Source of the DNA: Christensenella sp. UBA1685
Lineage (GTDB): Bacteria > Bacillota > Clostridia > Christensenellales > CAG-138
DNA length: 58,193 nt
Direction of reading: 5' to 3'
NCBI GenBank assembly: GCA_002320595.1
Contig: DCKB01000025.1
Coordinates: 1 to 58,193, forward strand
Shown in pieces: positions 1 through 8,406 of this stretch. The position numbers and the translations under genes are program-made. Below the pieces are notes generated by a model. It had not been told where the DNA came from, searched no databases, and saw only the letters and a list, made by a program, of their open reading frames with translations. Every line of letters starts with the position of its first letter. Position 1 is the stretch's first letter.

Positions 1-153
1 CTTACCGCTGTCCAAGATGTATTGCAATCCTACACAATATCTGAAGACAATACTTTAATTGAAATTGACTGCAAAATCAGCATATATTATAATCTAAATA
101 GCTTCGATTTGTGTCTCACTTTGTATCTCGACATATTAAATAAGACTTATTGA
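1..153 (+). CDS. C-terminal end of a gene cut by the window edge
   Basis: An open frame runs from base 1 through 50 codons to a TGA at 151-153. Its composition (Ile, Leu, Asp, Tyr, Asn) is protein-like and its codon use is AT-rich like the next gene. No family was recognised. It could be the end of a longer accessory gene of the integrative element. Chance openness over 150 bases is possible, so confidence is limited. Confidence 0.4.
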   Translation, partial: LTAVQDVLQSYTISEDNTLIEIDCKISIYYNLNSFDLCLTLYLDILNKTY

Positions 154-207
154 CGTAGACGCTTATCTGTACAAGTTGTCAGGAGTTTTTTGAAAGGGAT
201 GTACTAT

Positions 208-1047
208 ATGGGAACCATTTATAAAGAACTTGTTGCTGACTTTCATGACGGCGGAAGACGAATGTTTTGCTTAGATGAGGAGCCGGGTAGCTCATACTCA
301 TATGACTATACGCAAACATATCTGCTGCCTGCAAGCATCGACTTTTTCGGAATCCCACTTGGGCTATGCGAGGCAGATGAAAATCGTATAAGCGAAGGCG
401 ATTATTCTAAGGCAACAAAAGTGGCCTCTGTTTTCGGGTGGATGATTCTTTGTCGCGACATGATTTATAATGAATACCAACCGTTGGAGGTATGTGACGA
501 CGAGAACGGCGACCTGGAGTATACAATATCTGCTTTGCAAGATGTTGGAGGACCGCTCAATGACGACTCCGGCGATTCAACACAGAATGTTTTTTACATC
601 CACGAAATAGAAATGGATGAACACAATGATGAAATGGAAGCTCGAATTATCAACGAACTGCCTTATTTGTTAAGAGATTTTCTTCATGTTGAGCCGGAAA
701 TCCTGGCATATTATCCATCTCCGATGGAATCGGACTGGGAACCGGAAAATGCAGAACGTGATTTTGCACTGAGAACATACGCAATGAATCAAGTTGCCCG
801 CCATTTAGACGCCAGCGGGTTAAATACAAATGTTTCTGATAACCATGATAAAAAGGTTGTACAATTTACGAGAGATTATCTTTTTTCTGAAGATGAGATA
901 AAGATGGTCACGGGACGAAGAAACAGTGGTTCCGGTTATCCAGATAATTTGAAGAACAGGGATGAATGGGACTTATTCGAACGTGCAGGTTTTGAGGAAG
1001 CTGGCGATAGTCGATTGCTATACAAGCTTTTATGGCGCTCTGAATGA
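208..1047 (+). CDS. Unknown acidic protein of the integrative element
   Basis: The protein is about 279 residues, rich in Asp and Glu, with no signal peptide, no obvious membrane segment and no motif that I recognise. The frame stays open to a TTG at 190 and an ATG at 199. I chose ATG 208 (MGTIYKELV) because AAAGGG at 193-198 sits nine bases before it; AGGAG at 181-185 could instead serve TTG 190 or ATG 199. It is followed by a hairpin with a long T-run at about 1111-1153. Its position near a serine recombinase suggests an accessory cargo or regulatory gene of the element. Function is unknown. Confidence 0.7.
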   Translation: MGTIYKELVADFHDGGRRMFCLDEEPGSSYSYDYTQTYLLPASIDFFGIPLGLCEADENRISEGDYSKATKVASVFGWMILCRDMIYNEYQPLEVCDDENGDLEYTISALQDVGGPLNDDSGDSTQNVFYIHEIEMDEHNDEMEARIINELPYLLRDFLHVEPEILAYYPSPMESDWEPENAERDFALRTYAMNQVARHLDASGLNTNVSDNHDKKVVQFTRDYLFSEDEIKMVTGRRNSGSGYPDNLKNRDEWDLFERAGFEEAGDSRLLYKLLWRSE

Positions 1048-1110
1048 CAAAAGTTAACTAACAATTCAGTTTGGAATGCATTTAATTCACTATCAAGAAT
1101 TCTAAATATA

Positions 1111-1154
1111 GGAACCTTCCTCGATCCGACACGGACAGGCAAGGTTTCTTTTTT
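1111..1154 (+). terminator. Intrinsic terminator after the unknown acidic gene
   Basis: GGAACCTT pairs with AAGGTTTC (one G-T pair) across a loop of about 22 bases, and a run of eight or more T follows. It lies about 65 bases after the stop of the preceding gene and before the small ORF at 1184. Confidence 0.6.
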
Positions 1155-1183
1155 TTGCGCATAAAAATGAATTGAGGTAGGTG

Positions 1184-1330
1184 ATGCGCCTGACAACACC
1201 CGATGTTTATTCCGTTACAACAGAAACCGTATCAGATAAGCCGCTCGCCAAACTTTTGGAGGAGCTTTTGATCGAAACGATAGAAGCAGAGCCGCCGCAC
1301 CTTTGCGCGGATCGCACGTCTTCGCTATGA
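1184..1330 (+). CDS. Small 48-residue protein upstream of the recombinase
   Basis: An ATG at 1184 is preceded by GAGGTAGGTG and opens 48 codons ending at TGA 1328-1330. The middle reads KPLAKLLEELLIETIE, a likely amphipathic helix, and the tail holds one Cys. It lies between the terminator at 1111 and the recombinase, where serine-recombinase elements often keep small accessory or directionality genes. I do not recognise the family, and a role in excision would only be an inference from position. Confidence 0.5.
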   Translation: MRLTTPDVYSVTTETVSDKPLAKLLEELLIETIEAEPPHLCADRTSSL

Positions 1331-1378
1331 TGATGGTGTAATCCCCACAGGTTGATTTGGCTTCAGGAAAGGAGGATC

Positions 1379-2989
1379 ATGAAAGCAAGTTCAACCTACA
1401 AAGCGGCGCTGTATATGCGCCTTTCAAGAGACGACGGCGCAGCGGAAAGTGCGAGCATCACGACGCAGCGCAAAATGCTCAAAAGCTACGCGGCGGACAA
1501 CGGGTATTTGGTTTTTGATGAATATGTGGACGATGGCTGGAGCGGCACGAACTTCGACCGACCCGACTTTAAGCGGATGATAGCCGACATCGAGGCAAAG
1601 AAGGTCAACCTCGTTATCACGAAGGATCTGTCCCGACTCGGGCGCGATTATATCACGACTGGACAGTACACGGAGATATACTTTCCATCGAAGGGTGTTC
1701 GCTATATCGCCATCAACGACGGCTACGATTCCGACAGCCCGTACACGGATATCGCCCCGTTCAAGAACGTCATCAACGAGATGTACGCTCGCGACACGTC
1801 GAAAAAGATACGCTCGGCGTTCACCACAAAAATGCGGAACGGCGCATATATCGCGGCTTTCGCACCTTATGGTTATCAGAAAGACCCTGCGGATAAGAAT
1901 CACTTGGTTGTTGATGCGCAGTCTGGCGAGATTGTGAAGCAGATATTCCGCATGGCGGCAAACGGCGCGCTGCCCATCGAAATTTCACGGACGCTCAATA
2001 CGCAAAACGTGCCGTCACCCGCGGTCTACCGCTGTATGACGCATGACAGCTTAGATGTAAGCCTCTACTCGCAGCGGCAGGAATGGACGAGCGCGACCAT
2101 CACAAAGATGCTCCGAAACGTCGTGTACCTCGGGCATATCGCGCAAGGCAAAACCACAAAGGTTTCGTTCAAAAGCCATCTGACCGTAACGAACCCGCGG
2201 GACAAATGGATAGTGGTAGAGAACACGCACGAAGCACTCGTAGATGAGGAAACCTTTGACCTCGTCCGTCGTCGCACCGAAGCACGGACGTGCGAGAAGA
2301 AGGGCGAGTTCTATAACCTGTTCTCCGGCATTGCTAAATGCGCCGACTGCGGACGCAACATGTCCGCAACTGGCACGCGCAAGAAAGGATCGCCCGCCAA
2401 CCTGACCTGTGGCGGCTACAAGCTCTATGGCGCGGACGAGTGCAGCAATCACTTCATCGACTACAATGTGCTGTATGAGATTGTATTGACCTCGCTGAAA
2501 GAACAGCTTTCGATCAGCCGCGAGGAACGCAGCACCATTCTCGATAACTTGAATAAACGGCAGTTGTCCATCGTCAAGCAGCAAGACCACTCGAAAGAGA
2601 TTGGCGACATCAAGAAGCGCCTGCGGGAGCTCGAAAGCATCATCGGCAAGCTGTATGATGACAACGCCGCAGGCAGGCTCAGCGACGCTCGCATGAATAA
2701 GCTCTTGCCGAAATACGAGCAGGAAGCAGAAACGTTGGAGAAACGCATGGCGGCGATAGAAGTGGGAAAAGACACACCTGTCCCGTCGGAGCAGGCCTCC
2801 CGCGAAAAACTCGACCGTCTGCTGCGTCAGTTCACCGACATAACCGAGCTTACGCCCAAGCTGTTGTTCAAGCTCATCGACCATATCGAGGTTGGGCAAG
2901 GGCACTACGAAAAGGGCGCGAACGGCAAAGTAAAGCATCAGACGGTCAGGATATTCTATCGCTTTCAAACGCAGGCGACAATCAAGTAA
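1379..2989 (+). CDS. Large serine recombinase (TndX/TnpX type)
   Basis: Catalyses site-specific integration and excision of the element by double-strand cleavage through a serine. The 536-residue protein has the resolvase catalytic domain first, with the nucleophile in YMRLSRDDG (Ser16) and the downstream DLSRLGRDY motif. A recombinase domain follows, then a zinc-ribbon-like Cys cluster (CADCG ... CGGYKLYGADEC), a coiled coil of about 80 residues, and a C-terminal DUF4368-like tail. Length matches TndX-type recombinases (about 530 residues). The frame is open from 1352, but AAGGAGG at 1369-1375 picks ATG 1379. As the last gene before the host junction, it is probably the integrase of this element. 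Confidence 0.93.
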   Translation: MKASSTYKAALYMRLSRDDGAAESASITTQRKMLKSYAADNGYLVFDEYVDDGWSGTNFDRPDFKRMIADIEAKKVNLVITKDLSRLGRDYITTGQYTEIYFPSKGVRYIAINDGYDSDSPYTDIAPFKNVINEMYARDTSKKIRSAFTTKMRNGAYIAAFAPYGYQKDPADKNHLVVDAQSGEIVKQIFRMAANGALPIEISRTLNTQNVPSPAVYRCMTHDSLDVSLYSQRQEWTSATITKMLRNVVYLGHIAQGKTTKVSFKSHLTVTNPRDKWIVVENTHEALVDEETFDLVRRRTEARTCEKKGEFYNLFSGIAKCADCGRNMSATGTRKKGSPANLTCGGYKLYGADECSNHFIDYNVLYEIVLTSLKEQLSISREERSTILDNLNKRQLSIVKQQDHSKEIGDIKKRLRELESIIGKLYDDNAAGRLSDARMNKLLPKYEQEAETLEKRMAAIEVGKDTPVPSEQASREKLDRLLRQFTDITELTPKLLFKLIDHIEVGQGHYEKGANGKVKHQTVRIFYRFQTQATIK

Positions 2990-3026
2990 TACGCGATATA
3001 AAAGGCGTTCGGATATGGACTATCCA

Positions 3027-3094
3027 CCTGCATGGTTAATATAAGAACGCGGCAAACCGCATTCGGGAATCAACCACCCATGTGCATGGGGTTT
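3027..3094. other. Candidate element-host junction (attachment site)
   Basis: FeoB similarity begins at the ATG at 3080 (MCMGFGCN). Upstream the translated frame no longer matches FeoB, so the junction should lie in or near this interval. CCCATG-TG-CATGGG (3077-3090) is an inverted repeat around a non-palindromic TG dinucleotide, the general form of a serine-recombinase crossover site. A related CCACCTGCATGGTT lies at about 3029-3042. Part of the symmetry comes from the Met-Cys-Met codons, so this is suggestive only. The opposite junction is not in the window. Confidence 0.4.
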
Positions 3095-3931
3095 GGGTGC
3101 AACGCCGCAGGCGTAATCGGCTGCCGCATTATCGACAGCCCGCGGGAACGGCTCATCGCCATCCTCACAAACAACTTCGTGCCATGCAACGGTCGTTTTC
3201 CCACCATCATTGCAATTATTGCCATGTTTTTCGTGGGAGCCAGCGCAGAAACGGAGCAGACGCTGCTTTCTTCCGTGCTGTTGACCGGGGTTATCGTGCT
3301 GGGCGTTGTCCTCACCTTCCTGTTTTCCCGCCTGCTTTCGGCAACAGTGCTTTCGGGCGTTCCCTCCTCCTTTACGCTGGAGCTGCCGCCCTACCGCGTG
3401 CCGCAAATCGGCAAGGTACTCGTCCGATCCGTGTTGGACAGGACGCTTTTCGTCCTTGGGCGCGCCGTTGCGGTTGCCGCCCCTGCGGGACTCGCCCTTT
3501 GGCTGTTTGCCAACTTTGATGCCGGCGGCGTAAGCGTGCTCGCGCGCTGCACGGCGTTTCTTGACCCGTTTGCCCGCTGCCTGGGGCTTGACGGCGTAAT
3601 CCTGATGGCCTTTATCCTCGGGATTCCCGCAAACGAAATTGTGCTCCCGATCGCAATTATGGGGTACATGGCCACAGGCAGCCTTTCGGAATTGCCTGCG
3701 CTGAACGAAATGCGCGCGCTCCTCGTCAACAATGGCTGGACGTGGCTTACGGCGGTATGCACGGTGCTCTTTTCCCTGCTGCATTGGCCCTGTTCCACAA
3801 CGCTTATTACCATAAAAAAAGAAACCGCTAGCATAAAATGGACGCTGCTTGCGTTTCTGCTTCCAACCGCCGCCGGGCTTGTTGTCTGCTTCCTCGTTGC
3901 AACGCTTGCGCGTGCGATCGGGCTTGCGTAA
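3080..3931 (+). pseudogene. feoB: feoB 3' half, interrupted ferrous iron transporter
   Basis: FeoB is the inner-membrane Fe(II) transporter, with an N-terminal G domain and a membrane part with two Gate motifs. Only the C-terminal 283 residues are here, starting at the conserved MCMGFGCNAAGV segment and running through RIIDSPRERL, the NNFVPCNGRFPT motif and the SLLHWPCSTTL segment to a normal stop. The G domain and first membrane half (roughly 400 residues) are absent because the serine-recombinase element sits directly upstream. An in-frame ATG at 3032 inside the element could start a short chimera but would lack the GTPase. The frame itself is undamaged, so excision could restore the gene. 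Confidence 0.85.
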
Positions 3932-4042
3932 AGCACGGCCTCCGCTTGCCCGAAAATTCCGCCTGTCAAAAAACCCCGGGATTGTCAAGGGCCGCAGCCC
4001 TTGCCTTGCAATCGCGCGCGGCGACAGGTGCGGCGCGCGCGC

Positions 4043-4178
4043 AAAGCCTTGCCGCGCAAGGCTTTCTTTGCACAGAGCGCTGGCCGCGCCACCGGCGCAA
4101 GTGCGACGTGAAATCCTCGAAAAAGTGGCGCTGCCACTTTTTCGACAGCCAGAAGGCGCGCCGGACGGCGCGCCTTCT
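4043..4178. repeat. Cluster of three hairpins between convergent genes
   Basis: Between the feoB stop (3931) and the end of the convergent ABC gene (4202) are three perfect inverted repeats. AAAGCCTTG/CAAGGCTTT lies at 4043-4065, a 13-bp stem with a 3-base loop (TCGAAAAAGTGGC arm) at 4117-4145, and a 12-bp stem with a GGAC loop (AGAAGGCGCGCC arm) at 4151-4178. A weaker AAGGGC/GCCCTT hairpin is near 3988-4003. They could act as bidirectional terminators or form a repeated intergenic element of this genome. No long T-run follows any of them. Confidence 0.6.
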
Positions 4179-4201
4179 CCAGTTTCAATCGTTTCAGGCA
4201 A

Positions 4202-6037
4202 TCATGCAACGTCATGCTCATATTGCAGTTTGTATAGCTTATAATAGATCCCGCCCCGGCTGAGCAACTCCTGATGGTTGCCTTCTTCCATAATGCGGCC
4301 CTTGTGCATCACGATAATTTTATCTGCATTCTGGATGGTGGAAAGCCGGTGTGCAACGATGATGGTCGTCCTGCCTTCCATCAGCTTTCCAAGCGCATCC
4401 TGAATCAGCGTCTCGGTCTCCGTATCGATATTGGCGGTTGCCTCATCAAGGATAAGCACGGAAGGCTTGAATGCGAGCGTCCGCGCAAAGGACAGAAGCT
4501 GCCTTTGGCCGGCGGAAAACGCTGCGCCGCGCTCGATCACCTCGTGAGAATAGCCGCCCGGCAGCTGGGAGATAAAGCCCGCCGCGTTTACCGTTTCTGC
4601 TGCCAAAACAATCTCTTCATCCGTGATTTCCGTTTCGTTCAGGCGGATGTTGTCCTTGACATCGCCCGTAAAGAGAAACACATCCTGCAGCATCTGGCCT
4701 ATGTTGCGCCGGAGATCCTCAACGCGGATCTTGCGGATATCTATGCCGTCGATCAGAATTGTGCCCTTCTGTACATCGTAATAGCGGCAGATCAAGTTCT
4801 GGATCGTTGTCTTTCCCGCGCCGGTTGCCCCCACAAAAGCTACGCGGGCCCCGGGTTCCACCGTAAAGGATACATCCTGCAGCACCCATTCTTCGTCCCG
4901 ATAGGCAAACCACACGTTTTTAAATTCGATCTTTCCCTTGAAGGAATCCACCTCAATTGCATCCGGGTCGTTTTCAATCTCAGGTTCTGTATCCAGCAGC
5001 CAAAAGATGCGCTCTGCACAGGCGTTGGCGGATTGGATGGTGTTAAACTGCTCCGCAAGCTCCTGAATTGGCTGGAAGAACTTGTTGATATAGCGCTGGA
5101 ATACGACGAGCGTACCGATGGTAACAATGCCTTCAAGCGCCATGTTGCCGCCCACAAAAATGAGGATCGCAAGCGCCGCAATGTTCATGACATAAGAAAC
5201 CGGGCTGTACAGCGCAAAGGTAATCAGCTGCTTCATGTTGATTTTGCGCAGTTCCTCCGTGCGGTTTTCAAAATCCTCCCGCACATCGTTTTCGGCTGTA
5301 AATACCTGCACGACCTTCATGCCCGATACATGTTCCGCAACAAAGCCGTTGAGTTCGGATATTTTCGCCCGCATGGCGCGGTAGATCTTCCGCGTGGCGC
5401 TGCGGAACACAAATGTTGCAACGGTGATGAATGGAATCACGATGAAAATATAAAGCGAGAGCTTCACGTTTTCCGAAAGCATCACCGCGATCACGCCCAC
5501 AAGAACAAAGCAGCTTTTCAGAATGTTCACGATAACGCTTGTGAACATTTCGTTCACCGTTTCGCAATCGTTCGTGACGCGGGTCACAAGCCTGCCGATT
5601 GGGTTTTCATGAAAGAAGCCTACGTGTAGCTTCATCATGTGAGAGAAAATATCGTTGCGCAGGTTGTAGATAATCTTCTGGCTCACTGTGGCGAGGATTG
5701 CCGCCTGCGCATAGGTAAGCGCCATTACCGCAAGCACCGTAGCAAGATACAGCCCGCCCAGCTTTACCACGCCGAGAAGGTCTTCCGCACGCAGCTCCTT
5801 CAGTTGGGAAAGCGCGAACCCTTCGTTGTTTGCCGCTTCGTATTTGGATACGAAGTCATCCACAGCCTCACCCAGGATCTGAGGCTGATACAGTTCAAGC
5901 CACACAAGGATGAGAATGATTGCAAGCGCCAGCGCAAACCAGCCGGCATAGGGTTTCGCATAGCCGAGCAGCCTGCGGTTCGGGGAGACTTTCCTTGCGG
6001 CTTTCGCCTTTTCTGTTGCCTTCGCTTTCCCGTTCAC
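4202..6037 (-). CDS. ABC exporter half, catalytically complete subunit
   Basis: Second gene of a two-gene exporter. The 611-residue protein has a six-helix ABC transmembrane domain (about 30-340) and a nucleotide-binding domain. The Walker A is GATGAGKTT (403-411), the signature is FSAGQ (507-511), and the Walker B LILDE carries the catalytic Glu at about 532. The signature deviates from LSGGQ while the Glu is present. This is the complement of its partner and the pattern of heterodimeric exporters of the TM287/288, BmrCD and LmrCD type. Translation starts at GTG 6037, overlapping the partner stop by GTGA, so the two are translationally coupled. Substrate is unknown; drugs, lipids or peptides are possible. 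Confidence 0.92.
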   Translation of the reverse strand: MNGKAKATEKAKAARKVSPNRRLLGYAKPYAGWFALALAIILILVWLELYQPQILGEAVDDFVSKYEAANNEGFALSQLKELRAEDLLGVVKLGGLYLATVLAVMALTYAQAAILATVSQKIIYNLRNDIFSHMMKLHVGFFHENPIGRLVTRVTNDCETVNEMFTSVIVNILKSCFVLVGVIAVMLSENVKLSLYIFIVIPFITVATFVFRSATRKIYRAMRAKISELNGFVAEHVSGMKVVQVFTAENDVREDFENRTEELRKINMKQLITFALYSPVSYVMNIAALAILIFVGGNMALEGIVTIGTLVVFQRYINKFFQPIQELAEQFNTIQSANACAERIFWLLDTEPEIENDPDAIEVDSFKGKIEFKNVWFAYRDEEWVLQDVSFTVEPGARVAFVGATGAGKTTIQNLICRYYDVQKGTILIDGIDIRKIRVEDLRRNIGQMLQDVFLFTGDVKDNIRLNETEITDEEIVLAAETVNAAGFISQLPGGYSHEVIERGAAFSAGQRQLLSFARTLAFKPSVLILDEATANIDTETETLIQDALGKLMEGRTTIIVAHRLSTIQNADKIIVMHKGRIMEEGNHQELLSRGGIYYKLYKLQYEHDVA

Positions 6038-7830
6038 AGCGCGTACTCCTCCTTCTTCATCTTTTCCAACAGCTGCCTGTGGTACAGGTCCGCATACATG
6101 CCGCCTTCGGCAACCAGCTGCTCATGGGTTCCCATTTCAGTGATCGTGCCGCCGGAAAGCACGATGATCTGATCCGCATGCTGCAGCGTGGAGATGCGGT
6201 GCGCGATGATGATGTTTGTTTTTCCTGCGCGAAGCGCGGCAAGGTTGCGAAGGATCTGCTCCTCCGTATCCGTATCCACGGCGGAAACGGCATCGTCCAA
6301 AATCAGGATTTCCGGGTCGAGAATCAGCGCGCGTGCAATTGCAATGCGCTGCTTCTGCCCGCCGGAAAGGGAAACGCCTCGTTCGCCGACCATGGTTTCA
6401 TATCCATCGGAAAACTCAATGATGTTGTCGTGTACGCAAGCTGCTTTTGCCGCAGCCACAACCTCGTCAAACGTCCTGCTGTGGTCGCCAAAGGCGATGT
6501 TGTTGCGGATCGTATCCGAAAACAGGAAATTATCCTGCATCACATAGCCCGCCGTGCGGCGAAGCGTTTTCAGTGAAACGTCGTGGATTTCCCGGCCGCC
6601 GATCCAAATCATGTCCCGCGCAGGATCGTCCACACGCACAAGGAGGTTCGCAAGCGTTGTTTTGCCAGCCCCCGTGCGGCCCACGATGCCGAGCGTCTGC
6701 CCGCGCTTCACGTGGAAGGAAACATTGCGCAGCACATCCTGATCCGTTCCGGGATAGCGGAAGGTAAGGTTTTCCACGCGGATATCGCCGCACAGCGGTT
6801 CTTCTTCACCGGCGGGGAGCAGGTCGGGAATGTCGGATTCCGTTTGCAGCACAGCCTCCACGCGCTTGAGGGACGCCGAGCCGCGTGTAACGACATTGAT
6901 GATCCTGCCGATGGAGGCAATCGGCCACACAAGCATGTTAAGATATTGAATAAACGCAGAAAAATCGCCAACGCTGATTTGCCCGAGGATGGCGATATAG
7001 CCGCCATATGCAATGGCGATGGCCATGGAGCAGCCTGCGATCATGTGCATGAACGGGAACATGAACGCCTGCACCTTCGCATCCCGGATGTTGGCGGCGC
7101 GGGATTCCATGTTGACCGCCTCAAACGCAAGGCATTCCTTTTGCTCCTGCACAAACGCCTTAATCACCTTTACGCCGTTGAGCTTTTCCTGCACGAAGTC
7201 GGCCACCTTGGAAAACGCCTCCTGCCGGCGGGTGAACCGCTTGTGCATTTCACGGCCAACAAACGTGCTCACCAAAGCGACAAAACTAAGCGGCAGGATG
7301 GCCACGATGCTTAAGCTGAGATCGATCTCAACGATCATCTTCACCACCGTGGCAAGGCCGATTGCAAGCGCGTCAAGGCCCATCATGATGGTGACGGCAA
7401 ACGTCATGCGCACAGCCTCGATGTCATTGGTCATGTACGCCATGATTTCGCCTGCCTTATGTTCATGGAAGTAGGAAGCCGGCAAGGTGTTCAGATGCGA
7501 GAAAAGGTCGTTGCGCATGTCGCGCTCAATTTTTCGCGCAGCGCCGAAAATACAATAGCGCCAGCCGATGCGCCCCGCCAAAACAATGAGGGCGATTGCA
7601 GCCATCGTCAGCACTGCGGTAACAAAGCCGGTTTCGCCGATGGTTTTTGTTTCAATGCCATCGATCACACGGCCCACAATGATGGGTACTTCGGTTTGGG
7701 CCAGATCGATCAGGATCAGCACCGCCATGCCGATGAGATAGCTCCACTTGTACTTTCGGATGAATTGCCGTGCATAAGGGCTTCGCAGGATGTCCATGAT
7801 GCCAGCCTTACGCACCTTTTGTTTCCCCAT
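6034..7830 (-). CDS. ABC exporter half, degenerate-site subunit
   Basis: First gene of the heterodimeric exporter, 598 residues. An N-terminal ABC membrane domain is followed by a nucleotide-binding domain with Walker A GRTGAGKTT (about 384-392), a canonical LSGGQ (about 488-492) and Walker B LILDD. Here Asp replaces the catalytic Glu at about residue 513. This subunit would therefore supply the good signature to the partner's active site while its own site is degenerate. The frame opens at ATG 7845, but GGAG six bases before ATG 7830 marks the likely start. A promoter lies at 7945-7973. Confidence 0.92.
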   Translation of the reverse strand: MGKQKVRKAGIMDILRSPYARQFIRKYKWSYLIGMAVLILIDLAQTEVPIIVGRVIDGIETKTIGETGFVTAVLTMAAIALIVLAGRIGWRYCIFGAARKIERDMRNDLFSHLNTLPASYFHEHKAGEIMAYMTNDIEAVRMTFAVTIMMGLDALAIGLATVVKMIVEIDLSLSIVAILPLSFVALVSTFVGREMHKRFTRRQEAFSKVADFVQEKLNGVKVIKAFVQEQKECLAFEAVNMESRAANIRDAKVQAFMFPFMHMIAGCSMAIAIAYGGYIAILGQISVGDFSAFIQYLNMLVWPIASIGRIINVVTRGSASLKRVEAVLQTESDIPDLLPAGEEEPLCGDIRVENLTFRYPGTDQDVLRNVSFHVKRGQTLGIVGRTGAGKTTLANLLVRVDDPARDMIWIGGREIHDVSLKTLRRTAGYVMQDNFLFSDTIRNNIAFGDHSRTFDEVVAAAKAACVHDNIIEFSDGYETMVGERGVSLSGGQKQRIAIARALILDPEILILDDAVSAVDTDTEEQILRNLAALRAGKTNIIIAHRISTLQHADQIIVLSGGTITEMGTHEQLVAEGGMYADLYHRQLLEKMKKEEYAL

Positions 7831-7944
7831 GTTTTTCTCCTTCATGATTCATTGCAAACGCCGGATTCAAAACAATCCAATTTTAACACTTGAAGAAGGC
7901 TTTAAGTCAAGCCCTGCAACGGTTTGAAATGCAACCTGTTTGGT

Positions 7945-7973
7945 ATTATATCGCATCCTGCCGAAAAATTGAA
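7945..7973 (-). promoter_or_regulatory. Promoter of the ABC exporter pair
   Basis: Reading the minus strand, TTCAAT (7968-7973) is followed after 17 bases by TATAAT (7945-7950). About 115 bases of leader separate it from ATG 7830. A second weaker candidate (TTGACT with TTAAAA) lies closer to the gene near 7880-7910. Confidence 0.6.
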
Positions 7974-8048
7974 CTGACACGCGGCAACATTAACGTTCCC
8001 TTAACTTGACATGCCGGAGATTTTGAATGCAAATCAATTTCATGCGGC

Positions 8049-8087
8049 GCAAAGCGGGCGTTCGGTATTCCCGTCCGCCCGCTTTGC
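8049..8087 (-). terminator. Hairpin at the end of the glycine reductase operon
   Basis: A perfect 12-bp stem (GCAAAGCGGGCG arm at 8049-8060, partner at 8076-8087) with a 15-base loop begins 13 bases after the last stop of the operon. It lacks a clear U-tract on the minus strand, so it may protect the mRNA end or terminate inefficiently. The remainder of 7974-8099 shows no gene. Confidence 0.5.
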
Positions 8088-8099
8088 CAAAAGAGTCGC

Positions 8100-8393
8100 T
8101 CAGTTCAGGTATACTTCCTTTGCCGCCTCCGGCAGGAAATATCCTTTCATATCGTATTTGTTGTAGGTGCTGTATTCGGAAAGCACCCGCCCGCCAAGCG
8201 AATAGCTGCGGATAAACCGTTTTCCGTCCACGCTCGTCCAATTTTCGGCGTCCCAGGAAAGATAGCCATCTTCGTCGGTCTGCTTTGCATCAAACGCAAG
8301 ATCGACCTGGCGGTTCTCCTTTGCAACCATGTAAATGAGCTCTGCAGTGGTCAGATCGCGTTCGCATTTTTGTATTCTGTCAATGACCTTCAT
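8100..8393 (-). CDS. Unknown 97-residue protein ending the grd operon
   Basis: A small soluble protein begins MKVIDRIQKCERDLTTAELI and has an aromatic, acidic middle (GYLSWDAENW) and a Tyr-rich end. Its start is supported by AAGGAGG eight bases before the ATG, and it begins only 13 bases after the grdD stop, so it should be co-transcribed with glycine reductase. I do not recognise it, and it is not one of the standard grd genes. Possible roles include regulation or an accessory function for the reductase, but nothing in the sequence decides this. Confidence 0.75.
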   Translation of the reverse strand: MKVIDRIQKCERDLTTAELIYMVAKENRQVDLAFDAKQTDEDGYLSWDAENWTSVDGKRFIRSYSLGGRVLSEYSTYNKYDMKGYFLPEAAKEVYLN

Positions 8394-8406
8394 CTGCCGG
8401 CCTCCT

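Larger units (their letters stand above)
1..3079. mobile_element. Right end of an integrative element with a large serine recombinase
   Basis: This stretch holds a cut-off ORF, an unknown acidic protein, a small ORF and a large serine recombinase as its last gene. That is the usual layout of one end of a Tn5397/Tn4451-like conjugative or mobilisable element. Immediately after the recombinase the sequence becomes the C-terminal half of feoB, which places the element boundary at or just before about 3080. The left end and any conjugation genes lie outside the window, so whether it is conjugative cannot be told. The right boundary is inferred from where FeoB similarity starts, not from a seen target duplication. 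Confidence 0.75.

Noticed and set aside
3020..4201. 393-codon minus-strand open frame over feoB and its 3' hairpins
   Set aside because: It is antisense to the clearly recognisable FeoB frame, is Arg/Gly/His rich, and has no family features.
4274..5629. 451-codon plus-strand frame opposite the ABC gene
   Set aside because: Antisense shadow of a gene with intact ABC motifs; composition (His, Cys, Arg) is typical of reverse-complement frames in GC-rich genes.
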